64,000 nt of DNA from Azospirillum fermentarium. Its GTDB lineage: Bacteria > Pseudomonadota > Alphaproteobacteria > Azospirillales > Azospirillaceae. The notes under the pieces are model-generated. The model worked only from the letters and a program-made list of their open reading frames with translations, was not told the origin of the DNA and did no database searches. Each line of letters starts with the position of its first letter. Within the stretch, counting starts at the first letter, position 1. The stretch is from assembly GCF_025961205.1 (NCBI RefSeq), contig NZ_JAOQNH010000001.1, positions 2,132,001-2,196,000 of the forward strand. Direction: 5' to 3'. Shown piece by piece: positions 8,429 through 17,861 of this stretch. Both the position numbers and the translations under genes were made by a program.

Positions 8429-9696
8429 GACCCGAAAAACTCCTTCACCGCCAGGACCGATTCGGCCAGAACGTCCACCTCCGCGCGGGTGTTGTAAAGC
8501 CCGAAGGAGGCGCGCGCCGTGGAGCCGACGCCGAAATGCTCCATCAGCGGTTCGGCGCAATGCTGCCCGACCCGCAGCGCCACCCCGTACTGATCCACCA
8601 CCGTGCCGATGTCGTGGGGGTGGATGCCGTCGATGACGAACGAAATGATGCCGGCCTTGCCCGGTGCCGTGCCGATGATGCGCAGGCCGTCGATGGCCGC
8701 CAGCTTCTGCGTGGCATAGCTCAGCAGATCGTGTTCATGGGCGGCGATGGCGGCGCGGCCCAGCTTTTCCACATAGTCGATGGCCGCACCCAGCCCGATG
8801 GCCTCCACGATCGGCGGGGTGCCGGGTTCGAAGCGGGCCGGGGCCTCCTTGAAGGTGGTGCCCTTGAAGCTGACCGACTGGATCATGTCGCCGCCGCCCT
8901 GGTAGGGGGGCATGGTCTTCAGGATCTCGGGCTTGCCCCACAGCACCCCCAGCCCGGTGGGGCCGTAGAGTTTGTGGGCGGTGAAGACGTAGAAGTCGGC
9001 GTCGATGTCGGCCACGTCCACCGGGCCGTGGACCACCGCCTGCGACCCGTCGAACAGCACGGGGATGCCGTGCTCGTGGGCCAGCCGGGCGATCTCCTTC
9101 ACCGGGTTGACGGTGCCCAGCACGTTGGAACAGTGGGTCATCGCCACCAGCTTGACCGTCGGCCCCAGCAGGCGGCGGTAGGCGTCCAGGTCCAGCACGC
9201 CGTCGGCGTCCACCGGAACCACCTTGATCTCCACGCCGCGCTGCATCTGGAGAAGCTGCCACGGCACGATGTTGGCGTGGTGTTCCATCACCGACAGGAC
9301 GATCGCGTCCCCCGGCCCCAGGCGCTGGCCGTAGCTGGCCGCCACCAGATTGATGGCTTCCGTGGCGTTGCGGGTGAAGACGATGCCGTCGCGCGACGGC
9401 GCGTTGAGGAAGCGCGCCACCTTGGTGCGCACGTTTTCAAACGCGTCGGTCGCCCGCTGGGAGAGCAGGTGAACGCCGCGGTGGATGTTGGCGTAGTCCT
9501 GCTCCATGAAAGTCGTCATGGCGTCGATGACGGCGTGCGGCTTCTGGGCGCTGGCGCCGCTGTCCAGATAGACCAGCGGCTTGCCGGGCTTGCCCTTCCG
9601 GTCGTGGACGGTGCGGGACAGGATGGGGAAATCGGCCCGCACCCGCTCCACATCATAGGCCGGGGCGTCGAGGGTCGGAGTAATCTGGTCCATCAT
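8425..9696 (-). CDS. sufS: Cysteine desulfurase SufS
   Basis: PLP enzyme that removes sulfur from cysteine for cluster assembly. The 423-residue product starts MMDQITPTLD behind GAGGAAGGGG. The PLP lysine is about K242 (TAHKLYGPTG) and the catalytic Cys about 380 (RVGQHCAEP), giving a class II desulfurase. PLP-phosphate contacts show at NATEAINLV. The next upstream start, GTG 9714, overlaps the sufD stop but is too close to the ribosome site. Confidence 0.94.
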   Translation of the reverse strand: MMDQITPTLDAPAYDVERVRADFPILSRTVHDRKGKPGKPLVYLDSGASAQKPHAVIDAMTTFMEQDYANIHRGVHLLSQRATDAFENVRTKVARFLNAPSRDGIVFTRNATEAINLVAASYGQRLGPGDAIVLSVMEHHANIVPWQLLQMQRGVEIKVVPVDADGVLDLDAYRRLLGPTVKLVAMTHCSNVLGTVNPVKEIARLAHEHGIPVLFDGSQAVVHGPVDVADIDADFYVFTAHKLYGPTGLGVLWGKPEILKTMPPYQGGGDMIQSVSFKGTTFKEAPARFEPGTPPIVEAIGLGAAIDYVEKLGRAAIAAHEHDLLSYATQKLAAIDGLRIIGTAPGKAGIISFVIDGIHPHDIGTVVDQYGVALRVGQHCAEPLMEHFGVGSTARASFGLYNTRAEVDVLAESVLAVKEFFGS

Positions 9697-9710
9697 GGTC
9701 GTCCCCTTCC

Positions 9711-11033
9711 TCACGCGCCGGCCAGCCAGCCGTCAACGACGGTCTGGAAGGCGGTGCGCACCGGCTCATCCGGGATTTCGTCGATGGCCTCCGCCACGAA
9801 GGCGGCGGTCAGCAGCGCGCGCGCGGTGTCGCGGTCGATGCCGCGGGCGCGCAGGTAGAACAGGGCCGTATCGTCCAGCTCCCCGGCGGTGGCGCCGTGG
9901 CTGCACTTCACGTCGTCGGCGTAGATCTCAAGCTCGGGCTTGGCGTCGATCTCGGCGGCGTCGGACAGCAGCAGCGCGCGGTTCAACTGGTGGCCGTCGG
10001 TCTTCTGCGCGCCGGGGCGCACGATGATCTTGCCCTGGAACACCGCCCGCGCCCGACCGTCGATGGCGCCCTTGTAGACCTCGCGGCTGGTGCCGTGAGG
10101 GGCGGCGTGGTCGATGACCGTGGTGGTGTCGCAGTGCTGATCGCCGCGCACCAGATAGCCGCCCGACACGTGACAGGTGGCCCCGGTGCCGGCCAGCTCC
10201 GTCCACACCTCGTTGCGCGACAGCTTCGCACCCGTGGTCAGGATGAAGTTGACGTAGCTGGCGTCCCGGCCCACCCGCGCGGCGGTGGTGGCGATGTGAT
10301 AGGCGCCCATGGCTTCCCGCTGGGCCTTGTAGTGGCCGAGCGTGGCACCGTCGGCCACGAACACCTCGGTGACGTGGTTGGCCAGCGTGGTGCCGGTGCC
10401 CAGCCCCACATGGTGTTCCACCACCGTCGCCTTGGCGTTGGTTTCCACCACGATCAGGGTGCGGGGATTGAAGGCGGTGGGGCGGGCCTCGTCGCCCAGC
10501 GTGACGAAGACCAGTTCGATCACCGGCTCCACCGTCACCCCGCGGCCCACCCGCAGCACCGCGCCGTCGGCCAGGAAGGCGGTGTTCAGCGCCGCCAGCG
10601 GCGCTTGGTCCAGCGGCGCCAGCTTGCCCAGATGGTCGGCCAGCAGATCGTCGTCGGCGCTCAGACCCGCGGCAAGCCCGGCCAGGGTGACCCCCGCCGG
10701 CAGCCCGTCCAGCGACGACAGGTCGGCGCGCAGCCGCCCGTCCACGAACACCAGCCGCGGTCCGGTCTCACCCGCCGCCCGGATGGTGGGCAGCACGTCG
10801 AAATGGGCGGCGGCTCCGTCGCCGGCGGGATCGAAGGCAATCTTTTCCAGGGCGCGGAGATTGGTGTACTTCCACGCCTCCTTCTTGACCGTGGGCAGGC
10901 CGTCGGCGGCGAAGCGCTCGCGGCCCTGGGCGCGCAGATCGCGCACCCACGACAGCGCCGCCCCCGGCAGGCCGTCCTTCGCCCGGTCGATCAGGGCGAG
11001 ATAGGGGGAGGGGGTTTCGGTCACGGTGGTCAT
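9711..11033 (-). CDS. sufD: Fe-S assembly scaffold subunit SufD
   Basis: The 440-residue partner of SufB and SufC in the cluster scaffold. The C-terminal core shows the expected SufD sequence: VYKGAIDGRARAVFQGKI, then HQLNRALLLSDAAEID, KPELEIYADDVKCSHGA and the terminal RARGIDRD. KCSHGATAG carries the conserved Cys/His pair. It starts 3 bp after the sufC stop and is followed by sufS. Confidence 0.93.
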   Translation of the reverse strand: MTTVTETPSPYLALIDRAKDGLPGAALSWVRDLRAQGRERFAADGLPTVKKEAWKYTNLRALEKIAFDPAGDGAAAHFDVLPTIRAAGETGPRLVFVDGRLRADLSSLDGLPAGVTLAGLAAGLSADDDLLADHLGKLAPLDQAPLAALNTAFLADGAVLRVGRGVTVEPVIELVFVTLGDEARPTAFNPRTLIVVETNAKATVVEHHVGLGTGTTLANHVTEVFVADGATLGHYKAQREAMGAYHIATTAARVGRDASYVNFILTTGAKLSRNEVWTELAGTGATCHVSGGYLVRGDQHCDTTTVIDHAAPHGTSREVYKGAIDGRARAVFQGKIIVRPGAQKTDGHQLNRALLLSDAAEIDAKPELEIYADDVKCSHGATAGELDDTALFYLRARGIDRDTARALLTAAFVAEAIDEIPDEPVRTAFQTVVDGWLAGA

Positions 11034-11036
11034 GGG

Positions 11037-11789
11037 TCAGGCCGCCTCGTCCACGCCGAATTCCTTGTAGCCCTTCTGTTCCAGCTCCAGGGCCAGTTCC
11101 TTGCCGCCCGACCGCTGGATGCGGCCGTGGGCCAGCACATGGACGTAATCGGGCACGATGTAGTCCAGCAGGCGCTGGTAGTGGGTGATGACCAGCATGG
11201 AGCGTTCGGGCGAGCGCAGCGCGTTCACCCCCTCGGCCACGATCTTCAGCGCGTCGATGTCCAGGCCGCTGTCGGTTTCGTCCAGGATGGCGAATTTCGG
11301 CTGGAGCACCGCCATCTGGAGCGTCTCGTTGCGCTTCTTCTCACCGCCCGAGAACCCGACGTTGACCGCGCGGCGCAGCATCTCGTCGGTCATGCCAAGC
11401 GCCTTGGTCTTCTCGCGGATCAGCTTCAGGAACTGCATGGCGTCCAGTTCGGATTCGCCGTGATACTTCCGCTGGGCGTTGATGGCCGATTTCAGGAAGG
11501 TGGTGTTGGCGACGCCGGGGATTTCCACCGGGTACTGGAAGGCCAGGAACACCCCCTCCGCCGCGCGCTCCTCCGGCTCCAGGGCCAGGAGATCCTTGCC
11601 GAAATAGGTGACCGACCCCTCGGTCACCTCGTACCCGTCGCGCCCGGCCAGGACGTAGGACAGCGTGCTCTTGCCCGACCCGTTCGGTCCCATGATGGCG
11701 TGGACCTCGCCCGGACCGACGCTCAGGTCGATGCCCTTCAGGATTTCCTTGCCATCCACCGTGGCGTGCAGGTTCTTGATTTCGATCAT
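11037..11789 (-). CDS. sufC: Fe-S assembly ATPase SufC
   Basis: ABC-type ATPase of SufBC2D, 250 residues. Walker A is GPNGSGKST (about 34-42) and the signature FSGGEKKRNE is the SufC form. Walker B reads FAILDETDSGLD and the H-loop is VITHYQRLL. The start ATG has AAGGAACC upstream. It is separated from sufB by 564 bp holding the GIY-YIG gene and a hairpin repeat pair, unusual for genes whose products form one complex. Confidence 0.94.
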   Translation of the reverse strand: MIEIKNLHATVDGKEILKGIDLSVGPGEVHAIMGPNGSGKSTLSYVLAGRDGYEVTEGSVTYFGKDLLALEPEERAAEGVFLAFQYPVEIPGVANTTFLKSAINAQRKYHGESELDAMQFLKLIREKTKALGMTDEMLRRAVNVGFSGGEKKRNETLQMAVLQPKFAILDETDSGLDIDALKIVAEGVNALRSPERSMLVITHYQRLLDYIVPDYVHVLAHGRIQRSGGKELALELEQKGYKEFGVDEAA

Positions 11790-11841
11790 GGCTCTACGGT
11801 TCCTTGGCTGTCCACGCCGGCCCGATCCGATGAAACGCGCA

Positions 11842-12135
11842 TCAATGATTGAGCGTGTCCGTCAGATCGCACCACATTGGATTGTCCTTCTCGATCAGGT
11901 TCAGTTTCCAGGGCCGGTTCCAGGTTTTCAGCCGCTTTTCCCGCTCGATGGCGTGCTCGGCGTCCTCGAACACCTCGTAATGGACGAGGGTGCGGACGCC
12001 ATGGCGGCTGGTGAACCCCGGAACGGCTCCGGTCTTGTGCTCATGCATCCGGCGTGGAAGGTCCGATGTCATCCCCACGTACAGCGTGCCATTCCGGCGG
12101 CTGGCGAGGATGTAGACAAAGAACCGTTTCTCCAC
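11842..12135 (-). CDS. GIY-YIG domain protein inserted in the suf operon
   Basis: A 97-residue single-domain GIY-YIG protein. The start is GTG (VEKRFFVYILASRRNGTLYVG) with GGAGAAAGG upstream. It shows the YIL ... YVG core, the TSDLPRRMHEHK helix with its Arg, and the late Glu in the HAIEREKRLK stretch. Homologues are small predicted nucleases of unknown role, often carried near dispersed repeats. Same strand as sufB and sufC and probably transcribed with them; no link to Fe-S assembly is known. Confidence 0.85.
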   Translation of the reverse strand: MEKRFFVYILASRRNGTLYVGMTSDLPRRMHEHKTGAVPGFTSRHGVRTLVHYEVFEDAEHAIEREKRLKTWNRPWKLNLIEKDNPMWCDLTDTLNH

Positions 12136-12188
12136 GCTGGTTGCCTTTCTCCGTAAAGACCCTTTCACCTGAAAAAAACCACTCTTCG

Positions 12189-12218
12189 TCGTCATCCCAG
12201 CGAAGGCTGGGATCCAGA
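12189..12218. repeat. Hairpin repeat, copy 1 (inverted relative to copy 2)
   Basis: A palindromic unit with stem ATCCCAGC/GCTGGGAT (12194-12213), loop GAAG, and flanks GTC and CCAGA. Its reverse complement matches the unit at 12275-12304 closely, with paired changes in the stem. Units of this type (translating as WIPAFAGMT) are common in proteobacterial intergenic DNA. Confidence 0.8.
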
Positions 12219-12274
12219 AGGTGTTTCCACAGCAACCACTGTCGGGACTCATGTCGCCGCTGCCGCGGCTCACG

Positions 12275-12304
12275 TCTGGATTCCCGCCTTCGCGGGAATG
12301 ACGG
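12275..12304. repeat. Hairpin repeat, copy 2
   Basis: Stem ATTCCCGC/GCGGGAAT (12280-12299) with loop CTTC and flanks TCTGG and GACGG. It is the inverted counterpart of copy 1, about 57 bp away; the two could also pair with each other into a longer structure between sufB and the GIY-YIG gene. Confidence 0.8.
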
Positions 12305-12352
12305 TGGTTGGGGAGGGAAGTGGTTCTCGGTGCGATGGCCTTCTTAGAATGT

Positions 12353-13837
<1,485 letters not shown>

Positions 13838-13909
13838 GGTCTTACGAAGCTCCTGAGAGAAGGCGTTGTCCGGGGAGGGGAGGCCGGGTGCTGTCAAAAC
13901 AAGAAGGCA

Positions 13910-14365
13910 TCAGCCGGGATGCGGCGAAGGGCGGGGGGCGTCCGCGGGCGGCAGCCAGACCGGCGGGGCCATCATGTCGGCCAGCGACACCTGTTCCAGT
14001 GCGCCACGGATGGCGGTGTTGATCTTTTCCCAATTGCCGCGCATGGGGCACAGGCGTTCCACTCCGCACGCCTCCTCCGCGCCATCGACGCAGGCGGTGA
14101 GTGCGATGGGGCCGTCCAGCGCCACCACGATGTCGGCGATGGTGATGGACTCCGCCGGCCGCGACAGGGCATAACCCCCGGCGGCCCCGCGGTGGGACAC
14201 CATCAGCCCAGCCGGGGTCAGCGCCTTCATCAGCTTCGCCACGGTGGGGGCGGGCACGCCGGTCCGGTCGGCCAACTGGGCGACGGTGTGAACCGTGTCC
14301 AGGCGCCGGGCCATCTCGCTCATCACCACGATGGCGTAATCGGTGAGCTTGCTGAGGCGGATCAT
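13910..14365 (-). CDS. Rrf2-family SUF operon regulator (IscR-like)
   Basis: A 151-residue Rrf2 winged-helix regulator. The helix-turn-helix is VHTVAQLADRTGVPAPTVAKLMKAL and the wing SHRGAAGGYALSRP. Three cysteines (ACVDGAEEACGVERLC) sit in the cluster-binding segment. The pattern matches the SUF-specific branch of Rrf2 (FeS assembly SUF system regulator). As first gene of the operon it likely senses Fe-S status and controls suf; a near-palindrome in its own promoter (14416-14434) is a candidate site. Confidence 0.9.
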   Translation of the reverse strand: MIRLSKLTDYAIVVMSEMARRLDTVHTVAQLADRTGVPAPTVAKLMKALTPAGLMVSHRGAAGGYALSRPAESITIADIVVALDGPIALTACVDGAEEACGVERLCPMRGNWEKINTAIRGALEQVSLADMMAPPVWLPPADAPRPSPHPG

Positions 14366-14415
14366 GGTATCGGGTGCAGCAATCAGGACTGTTTCGGTTC
14401 TGATTAGGTGTCGTA

Positions 14416-14434
14416 CCCTGACCGAAAGTCAAGG
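14416..14434. promoter_or_regulatory. Candidate Rrf2 operator overlapping the suf promoter
   Basis: An inverted repeat, CCTTGAC - 5 nt - GTCAGGG on the minus strand (6 of 7 pairs), 51 bp upstream of the regulator start. It contains TTGACT, a plausible -35, with CCTAAT 18 bp downstream as a weak -10. A regulator bound here would block polymerase. Inferred from position and symmetry. Confidence 0.5.
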
Positions 14435-14529
14435 GAAACCCGACACAAAGCCCGCCTGAAATGCTAGGACATTTGAAAAGCGTGGTCTGCGCCTGAAAAT
14501 GCGGCATTCCGCCGCGGCGCGGGCATGGC

Positions 14530-14563
14530 AAAACCGGCCCCACCCGTGAGGATGGAGCCGGTT
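14530..14563 (-). terminator. Terminator after the membrane-protein trio
   Basis: On the minus strand AACCGGCTCCA pairs with TGGGGCCGGTT around an 8-nt loop, followed by TTTGCC. It lies just past the stop of the gene at 14587. Confidence 0.65.
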
Positions 14564-14586
14564 CGCAACCCGTGTTGACGCAGGGG

Positions 14587-15309
14587 TCAGAGGGTGGTCT
14601 TGCCGGTGTCCTTGCGACTCTCGGACCGGGCGGCGTCGGCGGTGTGCTCCGCCGCTTCGGCCAATTCCTCACGCGCCGTGTCGGCGGCGGCGCGGGCGGC
14701 GCGGCTGCCGCGTTCGATGACGTCCTCCGCCACCGATTTCAGCCTGCTGGTGGTGTCGTCGGCCAGGGGGCCGGCCCAGCGGTCTTCCATGCGGCTGGCC
14801 GGCAGGCTGGCGCCGATGGCCGCACCGAGGCCCATGGCCATCAGCCCGGCCACCAGCGGATGTTCGTGCACCATGTCCCAGAAGCCCGTGGTGGTCGAGC
14901 CGGTGCGGTGCGCGGCCTCCTGCCCATAGGAGCGGGCGGTGGCGGTGGTGCGGTCCGCCATGTCCATGGCTGCCCGGCGCAGGGACGACACACCCTCTTC
15001 CGCCTTTTCATAAGCGTGGGAGGCGGTGTCGCGCACCGTGTCGGCGGCCTCGTTCAGCTTTTCCTTCGCGGTGTCGAGCGCCGGGCCGGCGTAGTCGCGG
15101 GCGGTGCGGGCCATGCGCCGGCCGGAGCCGGTGCCCGACAGCGCCAGCCAGCCGATGCCCATCCCGATCAGCGCCAACGGCACCGGATTGGCCCGCAGCC
15201 ACGACGCCGTGCCCGTATCGTGCGGCTGGAAGCTGTCGCTGCCGGTCCAGTCGCGGGTCACCGGGTGGTCGAGGTCGGTGTGCGAGGGGTAACGGGGATT
15301 GCTGTACAT
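14587..15309 (-). CDS. Hypothetical helical protein with two hydrophobic segments
   Basis: A 240-residue protein. Hydrophobic segments are PLALIGMGIGWLAL (about 45-58) and HPLVAGLMAMGLGAAIGASL (about 150-170). Between them lies an Ala/Glu/Lys-rich amphipathic helix (TAKEKLNEAADTVRDTASH), and the C-terminal helix is similar (AARAAADTAREELAEAAEHT). This recalls DUF883/DUF3618-type stress proteins, but I cannot place it firmly. Last of three genes on this strand, 34 bp after the holin-family gene, and followed by a terminator. Confidence 0.7.
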   Translation of the reverse strand: MYSNPRYPSHTDLDHPVTRDWTGSDSFQPHDTGTASWLRANPVPLALIGMGIGWLALSGTGSGRRMARTARDYAGPALDTAKEKLNEAADTVRDTASHAYEKAEEGVSSLRRAAMDMADRTTATARSYGQEAAHRTGSTTTGFWDMVHEHPLVAGLMAMGLGAAIGASLPASRMEDRWAGPLADDTTSRLKSVAEDVIERGSRAARAAADTAREELAEAAEHTADAARSESRKDTGKTTL

Positions 15310-15342
15310 CGTCGTCGTCCTTTCTCGCCGCTGACGGTGCCG

Positions 15343-15777
15343 TCAGCGGGTGAACTGGGATTCCGCCCAGCGTTTGTTTTCGCGCAGACTGTTGAGGGTG
15401 CGTTCGGGCTGCAGCGATCCGGCCCGCAGGCGCGCCCGGCCCATCAGCAGGACGATCAGGCCCACCAGGGCCGTGACGCCGCCGACGGTCAGCGCCGCCT
15501 GCCAGGGCTCCATCACCGGCATCAGCGCCAGCATGGCCGCAGCCAGCAGGAAGATGGCGCCCAGAAACAGGATGGCCCCGCCCGCCGCCGCCAGCCCGGC
15601 CCCGCCCGCCGCCCGGCCGGCCTTTTGCGCCAGCTCGGCGCGGGCGAGCGCGATTTCCGCCCGGATCAGCCCGCCCACATCCTGCATCAGGGTGGAGAGC
15701 AGGCCGGTCAGGGGCCGCTGCATCCGGGGGTCGTCGTCGTGACCGCCGGACGCCCCATGCAGCGGGGCCGCGCTCAT
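15343..15777 (-). CDS. Phage-holin-superfamily membrane protein (DUF1469/YqjE-like)
   Basis: A 144-residue protein. An amphipathic N-terminal helix (LLSTLMQDVGGLIRAEIALA) precedes two membrane helices (GGAILFLGAIFLLAAAMLAL and AALTVGGVTALVGLIVLLMG) and a basic tail. This is the usual layout of Holin-X/DUF1469 proteins, which despite the name are chromosomal envelope proteins rather than phage holins. Its ATG overlaps the upstream gene's stop by four bases. Confidence 0.8.
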   Translation of the reverse strand: MSAAPLHGASGGHDDDPRMQRPLTGLLSTLMQDVGGLIRAEIALARAELAQKAGRAAGGAGLAAAGGAILFLGAIFLLAAAMLALMPVMEPWQAALTVGGVTALVGLIVLLMGRARLRAGSLQPERTLNSLRENKRWAESQFTR

Positions 15778-16421
15778 GGCGACCGCCCGCCGCCCGTGCC
15801 CGGCGGGGTGGACGGTGCCGCCGACAGCGGCCTGCCCATCACCGGTCCGCCGTTGGCGGTGGTTCCGGTGGCCGGGGTCGCGGTGCCCACCGGCCCCGCG
15901 TCGGCATAGGACGAGGGGGACGAGGGGAATGGGCCGGCGGGGGGCGCAGCGTACCGGGTCCGGGCGATGATGGTACGGCGGTCGGCGGAGCTTTTCAGGA
16001 ACCGCGCGAACACGAACCCGGCGGCGAACACCCCGCCCAGGAACAACTCGGGCTGACGGCGGGCAAAGCCCTCCACCTCGCCCACCATGTCATCAAGGGA
16101 CGAGCGGCGCAGAACGTCGGCCATGGCATCGATGCGGCCGGCGGCCTGTTCGGCATAGCGGATCACCGGCCCGTCGTTTTCCCGGCTGATGTCCTGAGCC
16201 GCCTTGTTCAGGGCCGAGGCCACGCCGGACAACTGGTCGGCGGCGCGGTGGGTCTGCTGGTCGAAGGCGGTGCGGATGCGGTCCTGCACCGCGCCCAGCG
16301 CCCGGCGGCCCACATCGCCGGCCTGCTGGCCCGCGCTCTGGTGGGGGGGGACGTGACCGGGGTCCATGTCCGATGTCTTCCAGTTGGAACCGCCCATGCC
16401 CGGTGTGTCGCGGGTCGCCAT
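15774..16421 (-). CDS. Hypothetical stress-type membrane-associated protein, first of three
   Basis: A 215-residue protein with a strong AAGGAGG ribosome site. The N-terminal 35 residues are polar. A helical region follows (VQDRIRTAFDQQTHRAADQL ... LNKAAQDISRENDGPVIRYAEQAAGRIDAMADVLR). One hydrophobic segment (LFLGGVFAAGFVFARFL, about 143-160) and a Pro/Gly/Thr-rich tail complete it. Similar proteins in rhizobia are called nutrient-deprivation-induced. Promoter-like elements upstream suggest the EcfG general stress regulon. Confidence 0.72.
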   Translation of the reverse strand: MATRDTPGMGGSNWKTSDMDPGHVPPHQSAGQQAGDVGRRALGAVQDRIRTAFDQQTHRAADQLSGVASALNKAAQDISRENDGPVIRYAEQAAGRIDAMADVLRRSSLDDMVGEVEGFARRQPELFLGGVFAAGFVFARFLKSSADRRTIIARTRYAAPPAGPFPSSPSSYADAGPVGTATPATGTTANGGPVMGRPLSAAPSTPPGTGGGRSP

Positions 16422-16464
16422 GGTATCCCTCCTTGCGATCAAGGCCGTGGTAGTTGCCTGTCTC

Positions 16465-16489
16465 AACACCCGGCTGTGCTGGAGGTTCC
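16465..16489 (-). promoter_or_regulatory. Candidate EcfG (general stress) promoter for the trio
   Basis: On the minus strand GGAAC (16489-16485), 16 nt, then TGTT (16468-16465). The alphaproteobacterial EcfG consensus is GGAAC-N16/17-CGTT, so this has one mismatch. It lies about 44 bp upstream of the first start codon. Confidence 0.5.
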
Positions 16490-16526
16490 CGGCCGCGCGG
16501 AGCTTATGGTTAATAAATCCCTGCTT

Positions 16527-16554
16527 TTGACAGATTGTCCGTGTCCGTGATAAA
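16527..16554 (+). promoter_or_regulatory. Candidate housekeeping promoter for the Ala-rich hypothetical gene
   Basis: TTGACA, 16-bp spacer, GATAAA. The start codon is 45 bp downstream. It is divergent from the EcfG-like promoter, so this short gap may drive both directions. Confidence 0.45.
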
Positions 16555-16598
16555 CCTTTGCGGGTGTTCCCACGCAGGTGTGGGGCCAGGGGGTGGGC

Positions 16599-17861
16599 AT
16601 GAGCGGGATCTTCTCCATCCTGTCCGACGGGCAGGCGGGCCTGTTCCGGCTGCAACAGGCACGGCGGGCCGCTGCGGGCGGCGCCACCGGTCCTGCGGCC
16701 ACGGGAAACGCCGTCACGGACACGGCCGGCGGAAATGCCGGCGCTTCCGGCGCTTCGGCCAAGAATGGCGGCGTTTCGGCCACCAAGGACGGCACCAGCC
16801 ATCTGTCGGAGCTGTTGGCGAAGGGGGCGTCGGATTCCCTGACCGATTTCATGCGCGGGGCGGCAACGGCGCTGAACGCCATGAAGCAGGCCCAGCAGGT
16901 GAGCCAGCCCAAGGCCCGCGCCGAAGAAAAACTGCAGGATGCCGAGCGGCGCATCAAGGAACTGCGCAACGAAATGCGCATGGCCGCGGCCCGCGGCGAC
17001 CGTGCCAAGGTGATGCAACTGGCCAAGGAGGCCGCGGCCCTCGCCAAGCAGGCGGGCAACGCCGCCAAGGAATACGGACGCGGCATCGCCGCATCCGCCG
17101 ACATGGCGGCGGGCGGCGGCGTGTCCATCCAAACCACCACGGCCAGCACCACCACCAGCACGATGACGGCGGAGGTCTCGCAGACCACGGCGACGGTCTC
17201 CGTGACCGCTGGGGCCGAAACGGATGGAACCGCCGCGGCCACCGCAGCATCCACCGCCGCCGGTGCCGTCACCGCCGAGGCTCCGCCTCCCGTTCCGGTC
17301 GAGGCTCCCCCGCCCGGAACCGGCACGGGGACAGCCCAGACGTCGGCCCAGCCGGCCCGGCAGGGGGAGGATAAGGGCGGCGGGGATCTGGCCGCGGCCA
17401 TCAACGCCGCCGTCGCCGCCGTCGGCGGGGGTGGCAGCGCCGCAGAGGGGAAGGAGGGCGCCTCCGCCACCGACCAGGGAGCCGCCCCGGCCAACCCGTT
17501 CCAGGCCCAGATGGACGCCAACGCCCAGCGGACGGCCCGCTTCCGCGAGGCGGACACCTTTGCCCGCCGGGTGGAAATGGTGCTGGCCGCCGTCAAGAAT
17601 GTGCTGGGGGAGGCCAAGGCCAGCAACGCCTATGACACCGACCACACCCGCCGCAAGAACAACCGGGAAGAGCTGAAGCAATACGACAAGGTGGTGGAGG
17701 AGGCGGACAAGGCGGTCCTGGAATTGCGCGCCTCCGCCTTCGGTACGCCGGGGGGCGGGGCTTCCGCCACGGCCACGGCGGGTGTGACCGCCGACGCCGG
17801 CGGAGCCGTGAACGCCGCCGTCCCCGTTCCCGCCGGCAGCAGCGTCAACGTGGTGACCTAA
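16599..17861 (+). CDS. Ala-rich hypothetical protein with coiled-coil segments
   Basis: A 420-residue protein starting MSGIFSILSDGQAGLF behind an AGGGGGTG site. Residues about 105-165 form a heptad-like helix (QPKARAEEKLQDAERRIKEL, then AKVMQLAKEAAALAKQ). A Ser/Thr/Val-rich stretch (SIQTTTASTTTSTMTAEV) and a long Ala/Pro/Gly region follow. A second helical block (ARFREADTFARRVEMVLAAV, then EELKQYDKVVEEADKAVLEL) precedes an Ala/Val tail. No signal peptide is evident. I do not recognise it. Its 3' end overlaps the convergent MFS gene by four bases. Confidence 0.65.
   Translation: MSGIFSILSDGQAGLFRLQQARRAAAGGATGPAATGNAVTDTAGGNAGASGASAKNGGVSATKDGTSHLSELLAKGASDSLTDFMRGAATALNAMKQAQQVSQPKARAEEKLQDAERRIKELRNEMRMAAARGDRAKVMQLAKEAAALAKQAGNAAKEYGRGIAASADMAAGGGVSIQTTTASTTTSTMTAEVSQTTATVSVTAGAETDGTAAATAASTAAGAVTAEAPPPVPVEAPPPGTGTGTAQTSAQPARQGEDKGGGDLAAAINAAVAAVGGGGSAAEGKEGASATDQGAAPANPFQAQMDANAQRTARFREADTFARRVEMVLAAVKNVLGEAKASNAYDTDHTRRKNNREELKQYDKVVEEADKAVLELRASAFGTPGGGASATATAGVTADAGGAVNAAVPVPAGSSVNVVT

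Noticed and set aside
16465-17861. Phage origin for the holin-family gene region
   Set aside because: DUF1469 proteins are chromosomal envelope proteins and no other phage gene is present.
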